A stretch of 64,000 bases of DNA from contig CAMFIE010000016.1 in NCBI GenBank assembly GCA_945952315.1, positions 1 through 64,000 on the forward strand, in the 5' to 3' direction. Shown in pieces: positions 16,692 through 25,339 of the stretch (position 1 is its first letter; every line of letters starts with the position of its first letter). The notes under the pieces are model-generated. The model saw only the letters and a program-made list of their open reading frames with translations. It was not told where the DNA came from and ran no database searches. Source of the DNA: an uncultured Rhizobium sp. Lineage in GTDB: Bacteria; Pseudomonadota; Alphaproteobacteria; Rhizobiales; Rhizobiaceae. Position numbers and translations under genes: made by a program.

Positions 16692-17822
16692 ATGAGAATG
16701 AAGAGACTTCTAATTTCGACATCAATGGTAGCGCTGGCGCTTTCGTATGGCGGTCTGGCCAGAGCTGAAATCCTGATTGGTCTGGGCGGTCCTCTGACCG
16801 GTGCGAACGCCGTGTTTGGCGATCAGGAACGCAAAGGAGCCGAGCAGGCAGTAGCGGACATCAACGAGAAGGGCGGCGTGAACGGCGAGAAGCTGCGCCT
16901 CGTGCTGGGCGACGACGTCACCGACCCCAAGCAGGGCATGTCGGTTGCCAACAAGTTCGTTGCGGATGGCGTGAAATTCGTCGTCGGCCATTTCTCTTCC
17001 GGGGTCTCGATCCCCACATCCGAAGTCTATGCAGAAAACGGCGTTTTCCAGATCACGCCCGCATCGACCAACCCACAATTTACGGAGCGAGGGCTTTGGA
17101 ATACCTTCCGTACCTGCGGACGCGACGATCAGCAGGGTGCCATCGCAGGAAAGTACATCTCCGAAAAGTTCAAGGCTTCAAAGATCGCCATCGTGCATGA
17201 CAAGACGCCTTATGGCCAAGGACTGGCCGACGAGACCAAAAAAACCATGAACGGACTTGGCGTCGACGAAGTTGTCTACGAGGGCATCACGCCCGGTGAA
17301 AAAGACTACTCGGCACTGATCGGGAAACTGAAAGAGAATAAGGTAGATCTTATCTACTTTGGCGGCCTTCACACCGAAGCCGGGCTGATCATGCGCCAAA
17401 TGGCCGATCAGGGGCTTAAGGTGAAGTTCATGTCGGGCGACGGCATCACATCAAACGAGCTGTCCTCGATCGCAGGTGAGGCCGTATCGGGCACGCTGAT
17501 GACGTTTCCGCCGGATCCGCGGAAGAATCCGAGCGCTGCCGATGCTGTAAAAAAGTTTCGCGCATCAGGATTCGAACCTGAAGCATATACCCTCTACTCA
17601 TATGCCGCGGTACAGGTGATCGCCGGGGCTATAACTGCCGCCGGTGAAGCGGACCCGGTCAAGGCCGCTGAAGCGGCGAAATCCAAGGGGCCGTTCAAGA
17701 CTGTAATCGGCGACATCAGCTACGATTCAAAGGGCGACATCACGAGGCCTGACTACACGATGTACGAATGGCGCAAAGGTGACGATGGAAAGTACACCTA
17801 TTTCGACATTGGCCTGAAATAA
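16692..17822 (+). CDS. LivJ-type amino-acid ABC substrate-binding protein (orphan)
   Basis: A 376-residue periplasmic receptor with a Sec signal ([26 protein letters not shown]). The mature start [40 protein letters not shown] is typical of the Leu/Ile/Val-binding family, as are [20 protein letters not shown] and [19 protein letters not shown] near the end. The ATG at 16692 follows AAAAGGGG. No LivHMFG genes accompany it, so it must borrow a transport complex or act as a sensor. Its place between the doe-like and eut genes suggests a related ligand. The 287 bp before it contain only AT-rich leader with no gene. Confidence 0.85.
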   Translation: MRMKRLLISTSMVALALSYGGLARAEILIGLGGPLTGANAVFGDQERKGAEQAVADINEKGGVNGEKLRLVLGDDVTDPKQGMSVANKFVADGVKFVVGHFSSGVSIPTSEVYAENGVFQITPASTNPQFTERGLWNTFRTCGRDDQQGAIAGKYISEKFKASKIAIVHDKTPYGQGLADETKKTMNGLGVDEVVYEGITPGEKDYSALIGKLKENKVDLIYFGGLHTEAGLIMRQMADQGLKVKFMSGDGITSNELSSIAGEAVSGTLMTFPPDPRKNPSAADAVKKFRASGFEPEAYTLYSYAAVQVIAGAITAAGEADPVKAAEAAKSKGPFKTVIGDISYDSKGDITRPDYTMYEWRKGDDGKYTYFDIGLK

Positions 17823-17921
17823 CCATTCATCAATAGGTGCAAGGCGTGCAAAGTGGAAATATGCCCCCGACTAGCGCCAGGCACAACGTTACTCCCTGTG
17901 TGCGATAGCCGCATACTCCTT

Positions 17922-17941
17922 GGCCCGACTGCGGTCGGGCC
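17922..17941 (+). terminator. Intrinsic terminator after the LivJ-type gene
   Basis: GGCCCGAC (17922-17929) pairs with GTCGGGCC (17934-17941) around TGCG, followed by CTCTTTTCCC. It lies 99 bp after the receptor stop and 80 bp from the convergent EamA gene. Confidence 0.7.
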
Positions 17942-18021
17942 TCTTTTCCCTCAAGAGCTGCAGTAGGCGAATATATTCATCGTCTTCCGTGTGAACCGGC
18001 GCCTTTACCCGCGTAGCGGAG

Positions 18022-18915
18022 TCAAGTTCTGCGTGCCGACCAGATTCCTGCAAGCACCAGCGTACCCCCAACGAGTCCAAAAGGTTCGACTTTTTCTCCA
18101 AGTACCATCAGGCCGAGGACCGTCGCAACCACGGGCTGGAGCAGAAGGGTAAGCGACGAGAACGTCGGTGGCAGATACGCGAGTGCATAGCTGATTGCCA
18201 TCTGCCCGCCCGCGTGGCAGAAAAGTGCCAAGCCCGCAACGACTATCCATCCTTTGAGGGTTAGCGGAATCAGATTTGGTTCCATAACGACAGCAACTGG
18301 CAAAACGATAAAAGCCGCTGACGCGGAACTCCAGATCATGACCGCTAGCGTGTCGAACCGGGATCGAAGGCGAGCTATGCTCAGCATGTAACCCGCATAG
18401 AACGCAGCTGCCATGACTGCCAGAAGATCGCCTTCCAGCCCTCCGTCAAGGAGCGATGCCGGTCCGCCCTTCAGAACCACGATGCCGACAACAGCAACGA
18501 TAAGCCCCAGAACGAACTGTCGGCTGACGTGTGCGCCCATGAACGCGACGCCGATTGCCACCACGAAGACAGGAGCAAGATTGGCCAGCAGCGTGGCGTT
18601 GGTGACGGTAGTCAGAAAGATGGAGGCATGCCATGCAAGAAGGTCGGCAGCAAGGAAGAACCCTGGCAACGCAAGCAGGAGTGCATCACTGATTCCTTTC
18701 GGCACGCTCTTAGAACGAGCGCCCGAGGCCAACGAAATCACTACGAGGGCGAGACACGCGAGCGCTACCCGCCAGAACGCCGTCGCCATGGGACCAATCT
18801 CGGAAACCCTCACGAAAATTGGCGAAGCGCCGATCGCGATGGCTCCGGTGACGAGCGCTGGCAGCGCTATTCGATTCTTGGAGGAATCTGATCCGTTGCT
18901 CTCACCTGTCGGCAT
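18022..18915 (-). CDS. EamA/DMT-family transporter
   Basis: The 297-residue inner-membrane protein has about ten hydrophobic segments in two repeated halves, the standard layout of drug/metabolite transporters. The first EamA unit has FVRVSEIGPMATAFWRVALA and the second contains LQPVVATVLGLMVLGEKVEPFGLVGGTLVLAG, the usual closing motif. It is the last gene on the strand after eutE, 52 bp on, so it is probably co-transcribed with the ectoine genes. It could export an amino-acid intermediate such as diaminobutyrate; the substrate is not readable. Confidence 0.85.
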   Translation of the reverse strand: MPTGESNGSDSSKNRIALPALVTGAIAIGASPIFVRVSEIGPMATAFWRVALACLALVVISLASGARSKSVPKGISDALLLALPGFFLAADLLAWHASIFLTTVTNATLLANLAPVFVVAIGVAFMGAHVSRQFVLGLIVAVVGIVVLKGGPASLLDGGLEGDLLAVMAAAFYAGYMLSIARLRSRFDTLAVMIWSSASAAFIVLPVAVVMEPNLIPLTLKGWIVVAGLALFCHAGGQMAISYALAYLPPTFSSLTLLLQPVVATVLGLMVLGEKVEPFGLVGGTLVLAGIWSARRT

Positions 18916-18967
18916 GGCACCCTTCCGCTTTCGAATGCCATGCCAACATGAGCTATGACAGTTATTT

Positions 18968-19975
18968 CTAATCTACGTACACAGCCAGAACGGCCGCGCA
19001 GTCTCCTGCCTTTATAAGACCGGGAAAATGCCGAGCACACAGCATTCCATCCATCTGCGCCCGGATTTCCACCGGGTCGAGACCGGTCCGATCTACCGGA
19101 TGAATCCGCATGATTATATCGCCCTGCCTGACCGGCTGCCCGAGATCGACGAGGAATTCCGCAAGACCGGCGTCTTCCGAGAAAGAGAAGCAGCGCCCAT
19201 CCGGCATGTCCAGCCAGACGGTATCCGAGTGAATAGGCTCGCCCCTCATGACCCCTGCGGCTTTCAGGAGATTGACGAGGCCGCGCTTCGCGATCCCTGC
19301 TGTCAGCGCGCTCGACGTGCCACCGCCGGAAAGCTCCGTGGTGACGAAGACTTTGCCCATCTCCTCGGCTGCCGTGTCGTACATGCCGACCGCGTCGATC
19401 TCGAGCATCTTCATCGAATAGGGAGCGCCGAAGGCACGGACAAGCTCGAACGCCCGAGCTTCCTGCACCTTGTCGGGCACTATATGCGCGGCGCAGAATG
19501 GCACGAAATCAAGGGTCCGCCCACCGGAGTGGAAATCAAGCACCACGTCCGCCATCGGGAGCAGGACGCGCTGGAAATAGTCGGCAATCTTCTGCGTCAC
19601 CGTCCCGTCCGGCCTGCCAGGAAATGACCGGTTCATGTTGCCCTTGTCGACGGGCGACGTCCGCGTTCCCGCAAGAAAGGCCGGATAGTTCATTGCCGGA
19701 ACAATGATCACGCGCCCGGTTACGTCCTGCGGTTCGAGGGTCCGTGCGAGGTCGAAGAGCGCGATCGGCCCTTCATACTCGTCGCCGTGGTTTCCGCCCG
19801 TTAGAAGGGCGGTCGGGCCCTTCCCGTTGCACACGACAGTCACCGGAATCATTACCGAACCCCACGCTGAATCATCGCGGCTGTATGGAAGCCTGAGGAA
19901 GCCGTGACGCTTTCCGGGAGCTTCGAAGTCCACCGTCGCCGAAATCGGCGACGGTCGCAGTTCTGATCCATTCAT
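18968..19975 (-). CDS. eutE: N-acetyl-diaminobutyrate deacetylase (EutE/DoeB)
   Basis: The 335-residue zinc hydrolase is of the AstE/aspartoacylase family. Metal and substrate motifs visible are LTGGNHGDEYEGP (H and E ligands, about 58-67), DKGNMNRSFPG (substrate arginine) and DVVLDFHSGG (third ligand His), with a catalytic-type Glu in VTTELSGGG. It removes the acetyl group from N-alpha-acetyl-L-2,4-diaminobutyrate, the second step of ectoine breakdown. Its ATG lies just after the eutD stop, and the order eutA-B-C-D-E is the one known from rhizobial ectoine operons, which supports the name. Confidence 0.92.
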   Translation of the reverse strand: MNGSELRPSPISATVDFEAPGKRHGFLRLPYSRDDSAWGSVMIPVTVVCNGKGPTALLTGGNHGDEYEGPIALFDLARTLEPQDVTGRVIIVPAMNYPAFLAGTRTSPVDKGNMNRSFPGRPDGTVTQKIADYFQRVLLPMADVVLDFHSGGRTLDFVPFCAAHIVPDKVQEARAFELVRAFGAPYSMKMLEIDAVGMYDTAAEEMGKVFVTTELSGGGTSSALTAGIAKRGLVNLLKAAGVMRGEPIHSDTVWLDMPDGRCFSFSEDAGLAEFLVDLGQPVRQGDIIMRIHPVDRTGLDPVEIRAQMDGMLCARHFPGLIKAGDCAAVLAVYVD

Positions 19976-19979
19976 AGTA

Positions 19980-21161
19980 CTAGTCCTTCACGAACAGACG
20001 ACGAGGCACGTCGGCAAGGCACTCCACGCCCGCGTCCGTTATGAGGATACTCTCGGTTGTCTCGAAACCCATGTCTTCGAGCCACAGGCCGGTCATGAAG
20101 TGGAAGGTCATTCCGGGCTTCAGTTCCGAACGGTCTCCGGAGCGCAGGCTCATGGTGCGCTCGCCCCAGTCCGGCGGATACGAAAGACCAATGGCGTAGC
20201 CCGTGCGGTTGTCCTTGACGATACCGTACTTGTTCAGAACCGAGAAGAACGCCTTGGCGATGTCCTCGCAGGTATTCCCGGCGCGCGCCTTTTCAAGCCC
20301 GGCTTCCATGCCCTCAAGCGTTGCATTTTCGGCATCAATGAATGCCTGGGTCGGCTTGCCAAGAAAGACGGTGCGCGACAGCGGCAGATGATAGCGATTG
20401 TAGCATCCGGCAATTTCAAAGAATGTGCCTTCGCCGGCCTTCATCGGGCGCTCGTCCCAGGTCAGATGCGGCGCTGATGCTTCGACGCCCGACGGCAGCA
20501 GGGGAACGATGGCCGGATAATCACCGCCGATCCCGTCGGTGCCGCGAATGCCCGCATCGTAGATTTCCGCCACGAGATCACATTTGCGCATTCCTACTTC
20601 GATCTTGTCGAAGATCCGCTGATGCATGCCTTCGACAATGCGTGCTGCCTTGCGCATGTAGTCGATTTCCTGCGGACTCTTCACTGCACGCTGCCAGTTG
20701 ACGAGTGCGGTCGCATCGGAGAAGCGGGCATTCGGCATATGCTTGACGAGCGAGGCAAACGCGGCCGCCGAGAACCAGTAGTTATCCATCTCGACGCCGG
20801 TTCGAAGGCCATCCAGTCCACGATCCGACAGTTTTGCAGCCAGATAGTCCATCGGGTGCCGTTCTGTCGACTGCACGTAATGGTCCGGGTAGCCGATGAT
20901 ATTCTCGTGCTTCAGGTAGCACGTGAATTTTGCGCCGACCGAGTCCTGGCCACGCCCGAACCAGATCGGTTCGCCCGTCGGCGGGACGACGACCGCCTGA
21001 TGGACGTAGAACGACCAGCCGTCGTAGCCGGTCAGCCAGGCCATGTTCGACGGATCGCTGACGATCAGTAGATCGATCCCTTTCGCCTCCATGGCGGCGC
21101 GCGTCCTGGCGAGGCGCGCCGCGAACTCCTCGCGCGTAAATTTAAGGGTTGGTTCTGTCAT
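19980..21161 (-). CDS. eutD: Ectoine hydrolase (EutD/DoeA)
   Basis: The 393-residue M24-fold protein has a creatinase-like N-terminal half (LLIVSDPSNMAWLTGYDGWSFYVHQAV) and a pita-bread C-terminal half. Where metal-dependent M24 enzymes have paired Asp ligands, this one reads GTFFEIAGCYNRYHLPLSRTV, with Glu and His instead. That is as expected for ectoine hydrolase, which opens the ectoine ring to N-acetyl-diaminobutyrate. The ATG at 21161 follows AGGAAGAGG; an in-frame ATG 12 codons earlier is less likely. It lies between eutC and eutE with gaps of 32 and 4 bp. Confidence 0.92.
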   Translation of the reverse strand: MTEPTLKFTREEFAARLARTRAAMEAKGIDLLIVSDPSNMAWLTGYDGWSFYVHQAVVVPPTGEPIWFGRGQDSVGAKFTCYLKHENIIGYPDHYVQSTERHPMDYLAAKLSDRGLDGLRTGVEMDNYWFSAAAFASLVKHMPNARFSDATALVNWQRAVKSPQEIDYMRKAARIVEGMHQRIFDKIEVGMRKCDLVAEIYDAGIRGTDGIGGDYPAIVPLLPSGVEASAPHLTWDERPMKAGEGTFFEIAGCYNRYHLPLSRTVFLGKPTQAFIDAENATLEGMEAGLEKARAGNTCEDIAKAFFSVLNKYGIVKDNRTGYAIGLSYPPDWGERTMSLRSGDRSELKPGMTFHFMTGLWLEDMGFETTESILITDAGVECLADVPRRLFVKD

Positions 21162-21193
21162 GGCCTCTTCCTTCCAGAAAGGTTTCGAACTGT

Positions 21194-22186
21194 TCAACTG
21201 TCAAAGGCGGTTCCCGCCCGCGCCGCCGAGGCACGGGAGAAGGCAAGCGTGGCGATGGCTGTATCCTGGATGCCGGTGCCTGTAAGATCGGCATAGGTGA
21301 TGCACTTTGGAGATGCCCTCCCCCCTGCCTTGCCGGAGATGACGTCGCCGATTTCGGTGAGAAGCTGACTTTGGGCCACTAGGCCGGCAGCGATTGCGTG
21401 GTGCAGTTCGCCAAGTACCGCCGTCTGCGAAAGGCGATCCGCGACGTAGAGATCGGCGCGGCCAACGAGCGCCGGATCGACCTCGTTTTTATGTTCCGCA
21501 TCCGACCCCATGGCCGTCACATGCTGGCCGGGCACGATCCAGTCGGCCATGAGCAAGGGCTCTGTGGACGGTGTTGTCGTCACGATTATGTCGGAGCCCT
21601 CAACCGCAGAGCGGGCTTCGGCTATCGGAAGTACCGCAATGCCTAACTCCTTGGTCAGGAAATCAGCAAGACTTGCAGCCTTATTGAAATCGCGAGCCCA
21701 GATCCTTGCTTCCCGGATAGGCCTCACGAGCGTCAGGGCCTCGAGCTGCATTCGAGCCTGCATTCCAGCCCCAAATATCGTGGCAATACGGGCGTCGGGC
21801 CGGGCGAGACAGTCTGCGGCCACTGCGCCGGCCGCGGCTGTACGCACGTCGGTAAGGTAGCCATTGTCGAGCAGCAGGGCCTGCACAAGCCCGGTCCTGG
21901 CGGACAAGAGCACCATCAGACCGTTCGTAGACGGAATGCCCAGGCTCGGATTGTTGAAGAAACCGGGAGAAATTTTGATGGCAAAGCCGTCAAGGCCCGG
22001 AACATATGCTGTCTTGACGTCGATCTCCCCGCGATATTCCGGAATGTCGAGCCTGAGGATCGGCGGCATGACTACCTTCTCCTCCGACAAGGCTCTGAAA
22101 GCCCCACGGATGCAGTCAACGGCACTACGGTCCAGCTTCAGCACTCGGCGCAAGTCATTTTCTGTCAGTATCCGGATGGGCGCCAT
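21194..22186 (-). CDS. eutC: Ectoine utilisation protein EutC (ornithine cyclodeaminase family)
   Basis: A 330-residue OCD/mu-crystallin-type protein. The Rossmann NAD-binding motif ATIFGAGMQARMQLEAL lies around residue 130, and the substrate-side segment DVKTAYVPGLDGFAIKISPG near residue 60. DIIVTTTPSTEPLLMADWIVPGQHVTAMGSDAEHKNEVDP is typical of the family. The ATG at 22186 (MAPIRILTEND) avoids overlap with eutB. EutC pairs with EutB in processing hydroxyectoine-derived intermediates, probably interconverting hydroxydiaminobutyrate products; the exact reaction is not settled by sequence. Confidence 0.88.
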   Translation of the reverse strand: MAPIRILTENDLRRVLKLDRSAVDCIRGAFRALSEEKVVMPPILRLDIPEYRGEIDVKTAYVPGLDGFAIKISPGFFNNPSLGIPSTNGLMVLLSARTGLVQALLLDNGYLTDVRTAAAGAVAADCLARPDARIATIFGAGMQARMQLEALTLVRPIREARIWARDFNKAASLADFLTKELGIAVLPIAEARSAVEGSDIIVTTTPSTEPLLMADWIVPGQHVTAMGSDAEHKNEVDPALVGRADLYVADRLSQTAVLGELHHAIAAGLVAQSQLLTEIGDVISGKAGGRASPKCITYADLTGTGIQDTAIATLAFSRASAARAGTAFDS

Positions 22187-22187
22187 G

Positions 22188-23186
22188 TCAAAGTCCTCTT
22201 TCGGGAAGGCCGTCCGCCCCATTGATAACGGCGCGATGCAACGTCATGTCGATGTTCCGACCGGTGAGCAGAACGACAGCGGGGCCCCTTGGCTGCACAA
22301 TCCCCGTGATAAGGGCGGCGATGCCGACGGCGGCCGCGCCCTCGATGATCTCGCGCTCGCTCGCATAGGCATGACGTATTCCTTGGGCGATTTCGGCTTC
22401 GTCGAGCAGAACCACGTCGTCGAGCAACGCTTGGCAGAGGCCGAAGGTGACGCGGTTGGCAGGGCCGATGCCCCCGCCGAGGCTGTCGGCCAGCGTCGGC
22501 ATTTCCTCCACCTGCACAGGATGTCTTGCGGCAAGGCTTGCCTGCATGGCCGCTCCACGTCGCATCGATATACCGATGACACGGACGCGGGGCGATCTGG
22601 CTTTAAGCGCAAGGGCAACCCCGGCGGCTAGTCCGCCGCCTGAAAGCGGAACGAGTACAGTATCTACGTCCGGCAGATCATCGGCAATCTCGAGCCCGAT
22701 GGTCCCCTGGCCCGCGACGACTTCGGGGGCATCGAAAGGCGGCACGTAATGAAGCCGTTCCATCTCCCCGAGGCGGATCGCTTCTGCCTCGGCATCATCC
22801 TGGGACTTGCCGACGATGACAACTCGCGCACCACTGTCTCGGACTGCGTCCACCTTGTTCTGCGGAACGAGCTCCGAGAGGCAAACCGTCACGGGAATTC
22901 CCTGGCACGACGCCGCCAGCGCGAGGGCCCTGCCGTGGTTGCCCGTCGATGCAGTCACCACGCCTCTTGAAGCTTGGTCTCTGGAGAGCGAAAGCACGGC
23001 ATTGGCTGCGCCGCGAAGCTTGAAGGCGCCACCCGGCTGACGGTGGTCGGGCTTAAGGTAGACACGGTTGCCGCACCGCGCCGAGAGGCTTTCCGATAGC
23101 AGCAGCGGCGTTTCAATTGCAATTTTGGCAATGCGAGACCGTGCTGCCTCTACCATCGGCAGCGAGACAGGCAATTTCAGGACCAT
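22188..23186 (-). CDS. eutB: Hydroxyectoine utilisation dehydratase EutB
   Basis: The 332-residue fold-type II PLP enzyme resembles threonine dehydratase. The Schiff-base lysine is in PGGAFKLRGAANAVLSL (about residue 53), the phosphate-binding glycine loop in VPLSGGGLAAGVALAL, and STGNHGRALA is the substrate loop. It should act on the hydroxylated acid derived from 5-hydroxyectoine, so its presence says the cell uses hydroxyectoine as well as ectoine. It follows eutA by one base and is followed directly by eutC. Confidence 0.88.
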   Translation of the reverse strand: MVLKLPVSLPMVEAARSRIAKIAIETPLLLSESLSARCGNRVYLKPDHRQPGGAFKLRGAANAVLSLSRDQASRGVVTASTGNHGRALALAASCQGIPVTVCLSELVPQNKVDAVRDSGARVVIVGKSQDDAEAEAIRLGEMERLHYVPPFDAPEVVAGQGTIGLEIADDLPDVDTVLVPLSGGGLAAGVALALKARSPRVRVIGISMRRGAAMQASLAARHPVQVEEMPTLADSLGGGIGPANRVTFGLCQALLDDVVLLDEAEIAQGIRHAYASEREIIEGAAAVGIAALITGIVQPRGPAVVLLTGRNIDMTLHRAVINGADGLPERGL

Positions 23187-23187
23187 T

Positions 23188-23955
23188 TCAGCCTCCCGGA
23201 TACGGCTGCGCCAGTAGCTGGCCTAAAGAGGGATCATCTGGATGCCGTCGCGCAATTCCTCTGCAGGCCCAGGCGGTAGCCAGGTTGCTGCTGACAACAG
23301 GCTTGCCGATCGCCGCCTCGATCGCCGGTGCGATTCTGGCAGCGCGCACTGCAGTGCAGGAGATGAATAGGGCATCGGATCGTGGATCCGTCGCGACGCG
23401 CGCCTGTTCGATGATCTCTTCTGTCGAGATACGGGCCATCTCGCGATCATCCTGAAGGCCGAGGCAAACCAACCTGTCGAGATCGAAGCCGGCGCGTTCG
23501 AAATAAGCGCCGACCGGTCTCGTCGTCTGGACGGAATAGGGCGTCAACAGGCTGATCCGCCGGGCACCCAGGGCCATTAGTCCCTCTACCGACGCAGCCG
23601 CGGGCGTCACCACCCGAACGCCGGGCTTTCCCGCCTGAATCGCGGCCGTGACCGCGGTGTCGCCGATCACGACCGAGGCAGACATGCAGGAATACATGAT
23701 GGCGTCGACTGGCTCGTCCGGCAGGATCAGGCCTGCGGCCCTCGTCAGCTCGGGATGCATCGCGGCAAGATTCTCCGGCGTGACCGGATTAGCGTAGTGG
23801 ATCCGCGAAACGTAGACGCCGGTTGCATCATTGGCCACCAGTGCACGAAAATCGGGTTCCGTGGTGTGGTCTGTCGCCAGAATGATGAGCCCGATCCGTG
23901 CGGCTAGAGGACGCTCCTCGAGCTGCGTCGGTCGCGAGCTGAGAACAGGTTCCAT
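23188..23955 (-). CDS. eutA: Ectoine utilisation protein EutA (Asp/Glu racemase-like)
   Basis: A 255-residue member of the arylmalonate decarboxylase / maleate isomerase group. Two cysteines sit in the expected places, in IMYSCMSASVVIGD (about 91) and ALFISCTAVRAARI (about 202), and VRVVTPAAASVEGLMALGARRISLLTPY lies between. The two-cysteine layout fits a cofactor-free racemase or isomerase. In rhizobial operons EutA is linked to hydroxyectoine catabolism, probably changing stereochemistry for EutB. The gene starts four bases after ehuD ends. Confidence 0.88.
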   Translation of the reverse strand: MEPVLSSRPTQLEERPLAARIGLIILATDHTTEPDFRALVANDATGVYVSRIHYANPVTPENLAAMHPELTRAAGLILPDEPVDAIMYSCMSASVVIGDTAVTAAIQAGKPGVRVVTPAAASVEGLMALGARRISLLTPYSVQTTRPVGAYFERAGFDLDRLVCLGLQDDREMARISTEEIIEQARVATDPRSDALFISCTAVRAARIAPAIEAAIGKPVVSSNLATAWACRGIARRHPDDPSLGQLLAQPYPGG

Positions 23956-23958
23956 TAT

Positions 23959-24615
23959 TCAAGTCCTTTCCTTGAAGCGGTTTTCCAGGACGCGGAGAAA
24001 GGCAACCGAAATCAGGCTCATGATCAAGAAGAAGACGCCGACCAAGGTCATGGGCTCGATATAACGGTAGTTCGAGTTGGCGATGCTTTTCGCCTGGTTC
24101 ATCAGTTCGAGCACCGTGATGGCGGAGAGAAGGGGCGTTTCCTTGAACATCGCGACCAGATAGTTCGCCAGCGCAGGGATCATCGGAGGGATCGCCTGTG
24201 GCAGGATTACATGAACCCAGGTCTGCCTCTTTGTGAGATTGACGGCCTTTGCCGCCTCCCACTGGCCCTTCGCGACGTTGTCGATACCACCTCGGTAAAC
24301 TTCCGCCGCATAGGTTCCATAGTGAAGACCCAGACCAATGACCCCGCAGGTCATGGCAGGCAGGCTGATGCCGACGTCGGGCAGAACGAAGAAGATGAAA
24401 TAGAGCTGCACAAGAAGTGGCGTGCCGCGGATGAATTCGACGACCGCGGCGGTCGATAGGCTGACGGCCTTGATCGGCGAACGCCGAAGGACGGCGAAGA
24501 CAAGTCCCACAACGGCTGCGAGTGCGGCACCTAGAACGGTGGCCACCAGCGTCAGCCTGAGCCCGTCGAGCAGCAGCGGCATGATATCGCGAACGAAAGT
24601 CCAGTCCCATTCCAT
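23959..24615 (-). CDS. ehuD: Ectoine/hydroxyectoine ABC permease EhuD
   Basis: The 218-residue HisM/GlnP-type permease has five hydrophobic segments. VEFIRGTPLLVQLYFIFFVLP is the family signature near the end of the first third, and GQWEAAKAVNLTKRQTWVHVILPQAIPPMIPAL is the EAA loop. It pairs with EhuC, whose stop is four bases upstream, to form the channel. Position after ehuC and before eutA matches the known ehuABCD-eutABCDE order. Confidence 0.92.
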   Translation of the reverse strand: MEWDWTFVRDIMPLLLDGLRLTLVATVLGAALAAVVGLVFAVLRRSPIKAVSLSTAAVVEFIRGTPLLVQLYFIFFVLPDVGISLPAMTCGVIGLGLHYGTYAAEVYRGGIDNVAKGQWEAAKAVNLTKRQTWVHVILPQAIPPMIPALANYLVAMFKETPLLSAITVLELMNQAKSIANSNYRYIEPMTLVGVFFLIMSLISVAFLRVLENRFKERT

Positions 24616-24619
24616 AGCT

Positions 24620-25273
24620 TCAGCTCCGCGTTCCGTCGAGGCCGCGCGTCACGCGTCTCTCGATCAGCCTGACGCCACGTGAAATGACCAGCGCCATGGC
24701 GAAATAAAGAATTAGGATCGTTCCGAAGGGAATGAGCGTGCTGCCCGTCTGTGAACGCACGATCTGCGCCTGAAAAGTCATGTCGTTGAGCGAGATCAGC
24801 GAAACGACTGCGGTACCCTTGAGAAGTTCGATGGCATTGTTGCCGAACGTCGGCAACATCAGGGGGAGAGCTTGTGGCAAGATGACATGGCGCATCTTTT
24901 GAAACCGGCCCAGGTTAAGCGCCGTGCACGCTTCGTACTGTTCGCGAGGCACGGCCTGGATCCCCCCGCGCACTACCTCCGCACCGTACGCGCCGACGTT
25001 AAGCCCGAGAGCCAGTACGCCAGCCTGAAGCGGCTCCAGAGAAATTCCTGCGAACGGAAGGACGAAATAGACCCAGAAAAGCTGGACGAAGATCGAGGTA
25101 CCGCGAAAGAATTCGACGTAAATGATGGACAGGGCTCGTAGCGCGGAAAAGCGCGACAGTCGCGCAAGTCCTGCCGCGAACGCCACCGCGAGCGCCAGTG
25201 CGGAACCGAGCAAGGTAAGCTGCGCGGTCACAACCGCGCCTTCAAATATCTGCCAAAGGTAGCCTGACCACAT
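24620..25273 (-). CDS. ehuC: Ectoine/hydroxyectoine ABC permease EhuC
   Basis: A 217-residue polar-amino-acid-type permease. It has YVEFFRGTSIFVQLFWVYFVLPFAG and the EAA loop REQYEACTALNLGRFQKMRHVILPQALPLMLP. I set the start at 25273 (MWSGYLWQIFEGAV) because it begins as EhuC proteins do and follows AAGGCG; an earlier in-frame ATG would overlap the hairpin before it. It forms a heterodimer with EhuD. Confidence 0.92.
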   Translation of the reverse strand: MWSGYLWQIFEGAVVTAQLTLLGSALALAVAFAAGLARLSRFSALRALSIIYVEFFRGTSIFVQLFWVYFVLPFAGISLEPLQAGVLALGLNVGAYGAEVVRGGIQAVPREQYEACTALNLGRFQKMRHVILPQALPLMLPTFGNNAIELLKGTAVVSLISLNDMTFQAQIVRSQTGSTLIPFGTILILYFAMALVISRGVRLIERRVTRGLDGTRS

Positions 25274-25307
25274 CGCCTTGCCTTGTCGTGAAGTTGCCAA
25301 AAACGGG

Positions 25308-25326
25308 GGTCCGGCGATGCCGGACC
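25308..25326 (-). terminator. Hairpin between ehuB and ehuC
   Basis: GGTCCGGC (25308-25315) pairs with GCCGGACC (25319-25326). Read on the minus strand the stem is followed by CCCGTTTTTGG, so it looks like a leaky intrinsic terminator. It would keep the receptor EhuB in excess over the permeases and catabolic enzymes. Confidence 0.65.
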
Positions 25327-25339
25327 TCCGTCGACCGGA

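Noticed and set aside
17889-18101. 70-codon minus-strand frame overlapping the end of the EamA gene
   Set aside because: It overlaps the EamA 3' end in another frame, crosses the terminator hairpin and has no family features.
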